NCBI GenBank assembly: GCA_964416195.1
Contig: CAYQDB010000007.1
Location: 1-64,000, forward strand
DNA length: 64,000 bases
From: CAYQDB01 sp964416195
GTDB lineage: Bacteria > Zixibacteria > MSB-5A5 > GN15 > FEB-12
Reading direction: 5' to 3'
Shown: one piece after another, positions 63,566 through 64,000 of the stretch
Numbering within the stretch: the first letter of the stretch is position 1
Layout of the letters: every line of letters begins with the position of its first letter
The notes under the pieces: model-generated
The model's database searches: none
What the model was told of the DNA's origin: nothing
What the model saw: only the letters and a program-made list of their open reading frames with translations
Program-made: the position numbers and the translations under genes

Positions 63566-64000
63566 GATGCCTATACTGCCTGGAATTACCCGTTTTTTGT
63601 GCTTTACGCTCATCCTTGCTCTAACCGTTAGTCCTCAAGTCTCTGCTCAGCGGGCTCCGGTTCTGAAGGAGAGCGCTCCCTCTCTCGCCACGACTACGCC
63701 ACCATATTGCCTTGGCATACATGATGTCGGGCGGTTGGTTTTTGGAGTAACCAACTTCGGGATGATCGGTATCGGCATTGGCAGAGCCATCAGGTATGAT
63801 TGCTTCACGGGTGCTAAGGCACCCCTGGGTGAGTATCCCAAGGGATCGAATACAACCTACATCTATGAAGGTGCGCTCTGGGTTGGTGCCGTAGTTGGCC
63901 GGGATACGCTGGTCTCGGCGGGAGCTGATTTCAGCAACGAGAGCCGGGAGATGTACCCTGTTTCCGAAATGGTACGCCGGTCCATTTTAGACCGCGACTC
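63566..64000 (+). CDS. Secreted FCB-type protein, N-terminal part only (cut by the window end)
   Basis: A frame with no stop to the end of the window. ATG at 63566 starts MPILPGITRFLCFTLILAL, a signal peptide ending about VSAQ (residue 28). The mature region has NFGMIGIGIGRAIRYDCFTG, GEYPKGSNTTYIYEGALWVGAVVGRDTLVS and FSNESREMYPVSEM. I recognise the EYPKGSN...GALWVGA pattern from large secreted proteins of Zixibacteria and neighbouring phyla whose C-termini often carry a sorting domain. The remainder and any such domain lie beyond the edge. Confidence 0.8.

Overview
The window looks like chromosomal DNA of a diderm bacterium of the Fibrobacteres-Chlorobi-Bacteroidetes (FCB) superphylum, most probably a candidate-phylum relative such as Zixibacteria. 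The evidence is an LpxH-type lipid A enzyme, a TonB receptor, FadL and Wzi-like barrels and SurA (outer membrane), a C-terminal domain with an NYPNPFNP motif and a dockerin-like module in one secreted protein, and a truncated secreted protein at the right edge of a type I recall from this lineage. The lineage is inferred from protein style; no rRNA is present. Most of the window is ordinary housekeeping sequence, with accessory patches and many short dispersed palindromic repeats between genes.

Layout. 1-3.4 kb: a small protein of a multicopy family, a two-gene type II restriction-modification operon (MvaI/BcnI-type nuclease plus SPPY methyltransferase) with a consensus promoter set inside an inverted repeat, repeats and a tRNA-Ala. 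3.4-8.9 kb: a GIN-domain protein, two lipoproteins made of exactly 14 and 7 propeller-like repeats, and a membrane PH protein. 9-12.3 kb: rarA and a dockerin/sorting-domain secreted protein. 12.6-18.5 kb: tilS-hpt-ftsH-folP-cdaA, reading leftward. 18.6-25.7 kb: a polysaccharide export and assembly locus (six-SLBB export protein, an aminotransferase-like protein without its catalytic lysine, a WbaP-type phosphoglycosyltransferase, a Wzi-like barrel). 26.3-29.3 kb: a FadL-type barrel with an esterase-fold lipoprotein lacking its serine nucleophile, ended by a terminator. 29.5-34.1 kb: a TPP riboswitch, TonB receptor and Na+ symporter (thiamine or precursor uptake), followed by greA. 34.2-46.3 kb, rightward: arsM-like methyltransferase, a dicarboxylate symporter with a long disordered tail, htpX, a CBS/CorC protein, a YqaA/DedA protein, a cation diffusion facilitator, rlmD, a DUF885 peptidase-like protein, and a DUF2953-GerW/YtfJ pair. 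46.7-50.4 kb, leftward: a membrane protein, gyrB, a DUF721/DciA protein and an RRM protein. 50.4-54.3 kb: accessory patch bracketed by copies of tRNA-Ser sequence. 54.4-63.3 kb, leftward: S4 protein, surA, a PpiC lipoprotein, hprK, a PDZ protein, lpxH, purL. 63.6 kb onward: a secreted protein cut by the window edge.

How genes work together: the thiamine operon is the clearest regulated unit (riboswitch to outer- and inner-membrane transport). The SLBB protein, glycosyltransferase and Wzi-like barrel fit one surface-polysaccharide pathway. SurA, the PpiC lipoprotein and HtpX serve envelope protein quality control. No CRISPR array, rRNA operon, integrase or intact transposon was seen. The strongest candidates for undescribed biology are the two apparently dead enzymes (21843-22955 and 27844-29241), the 7/14-repeat lipoproteins, and the repeat family whose ends supply stop codons of neighbouring genes.
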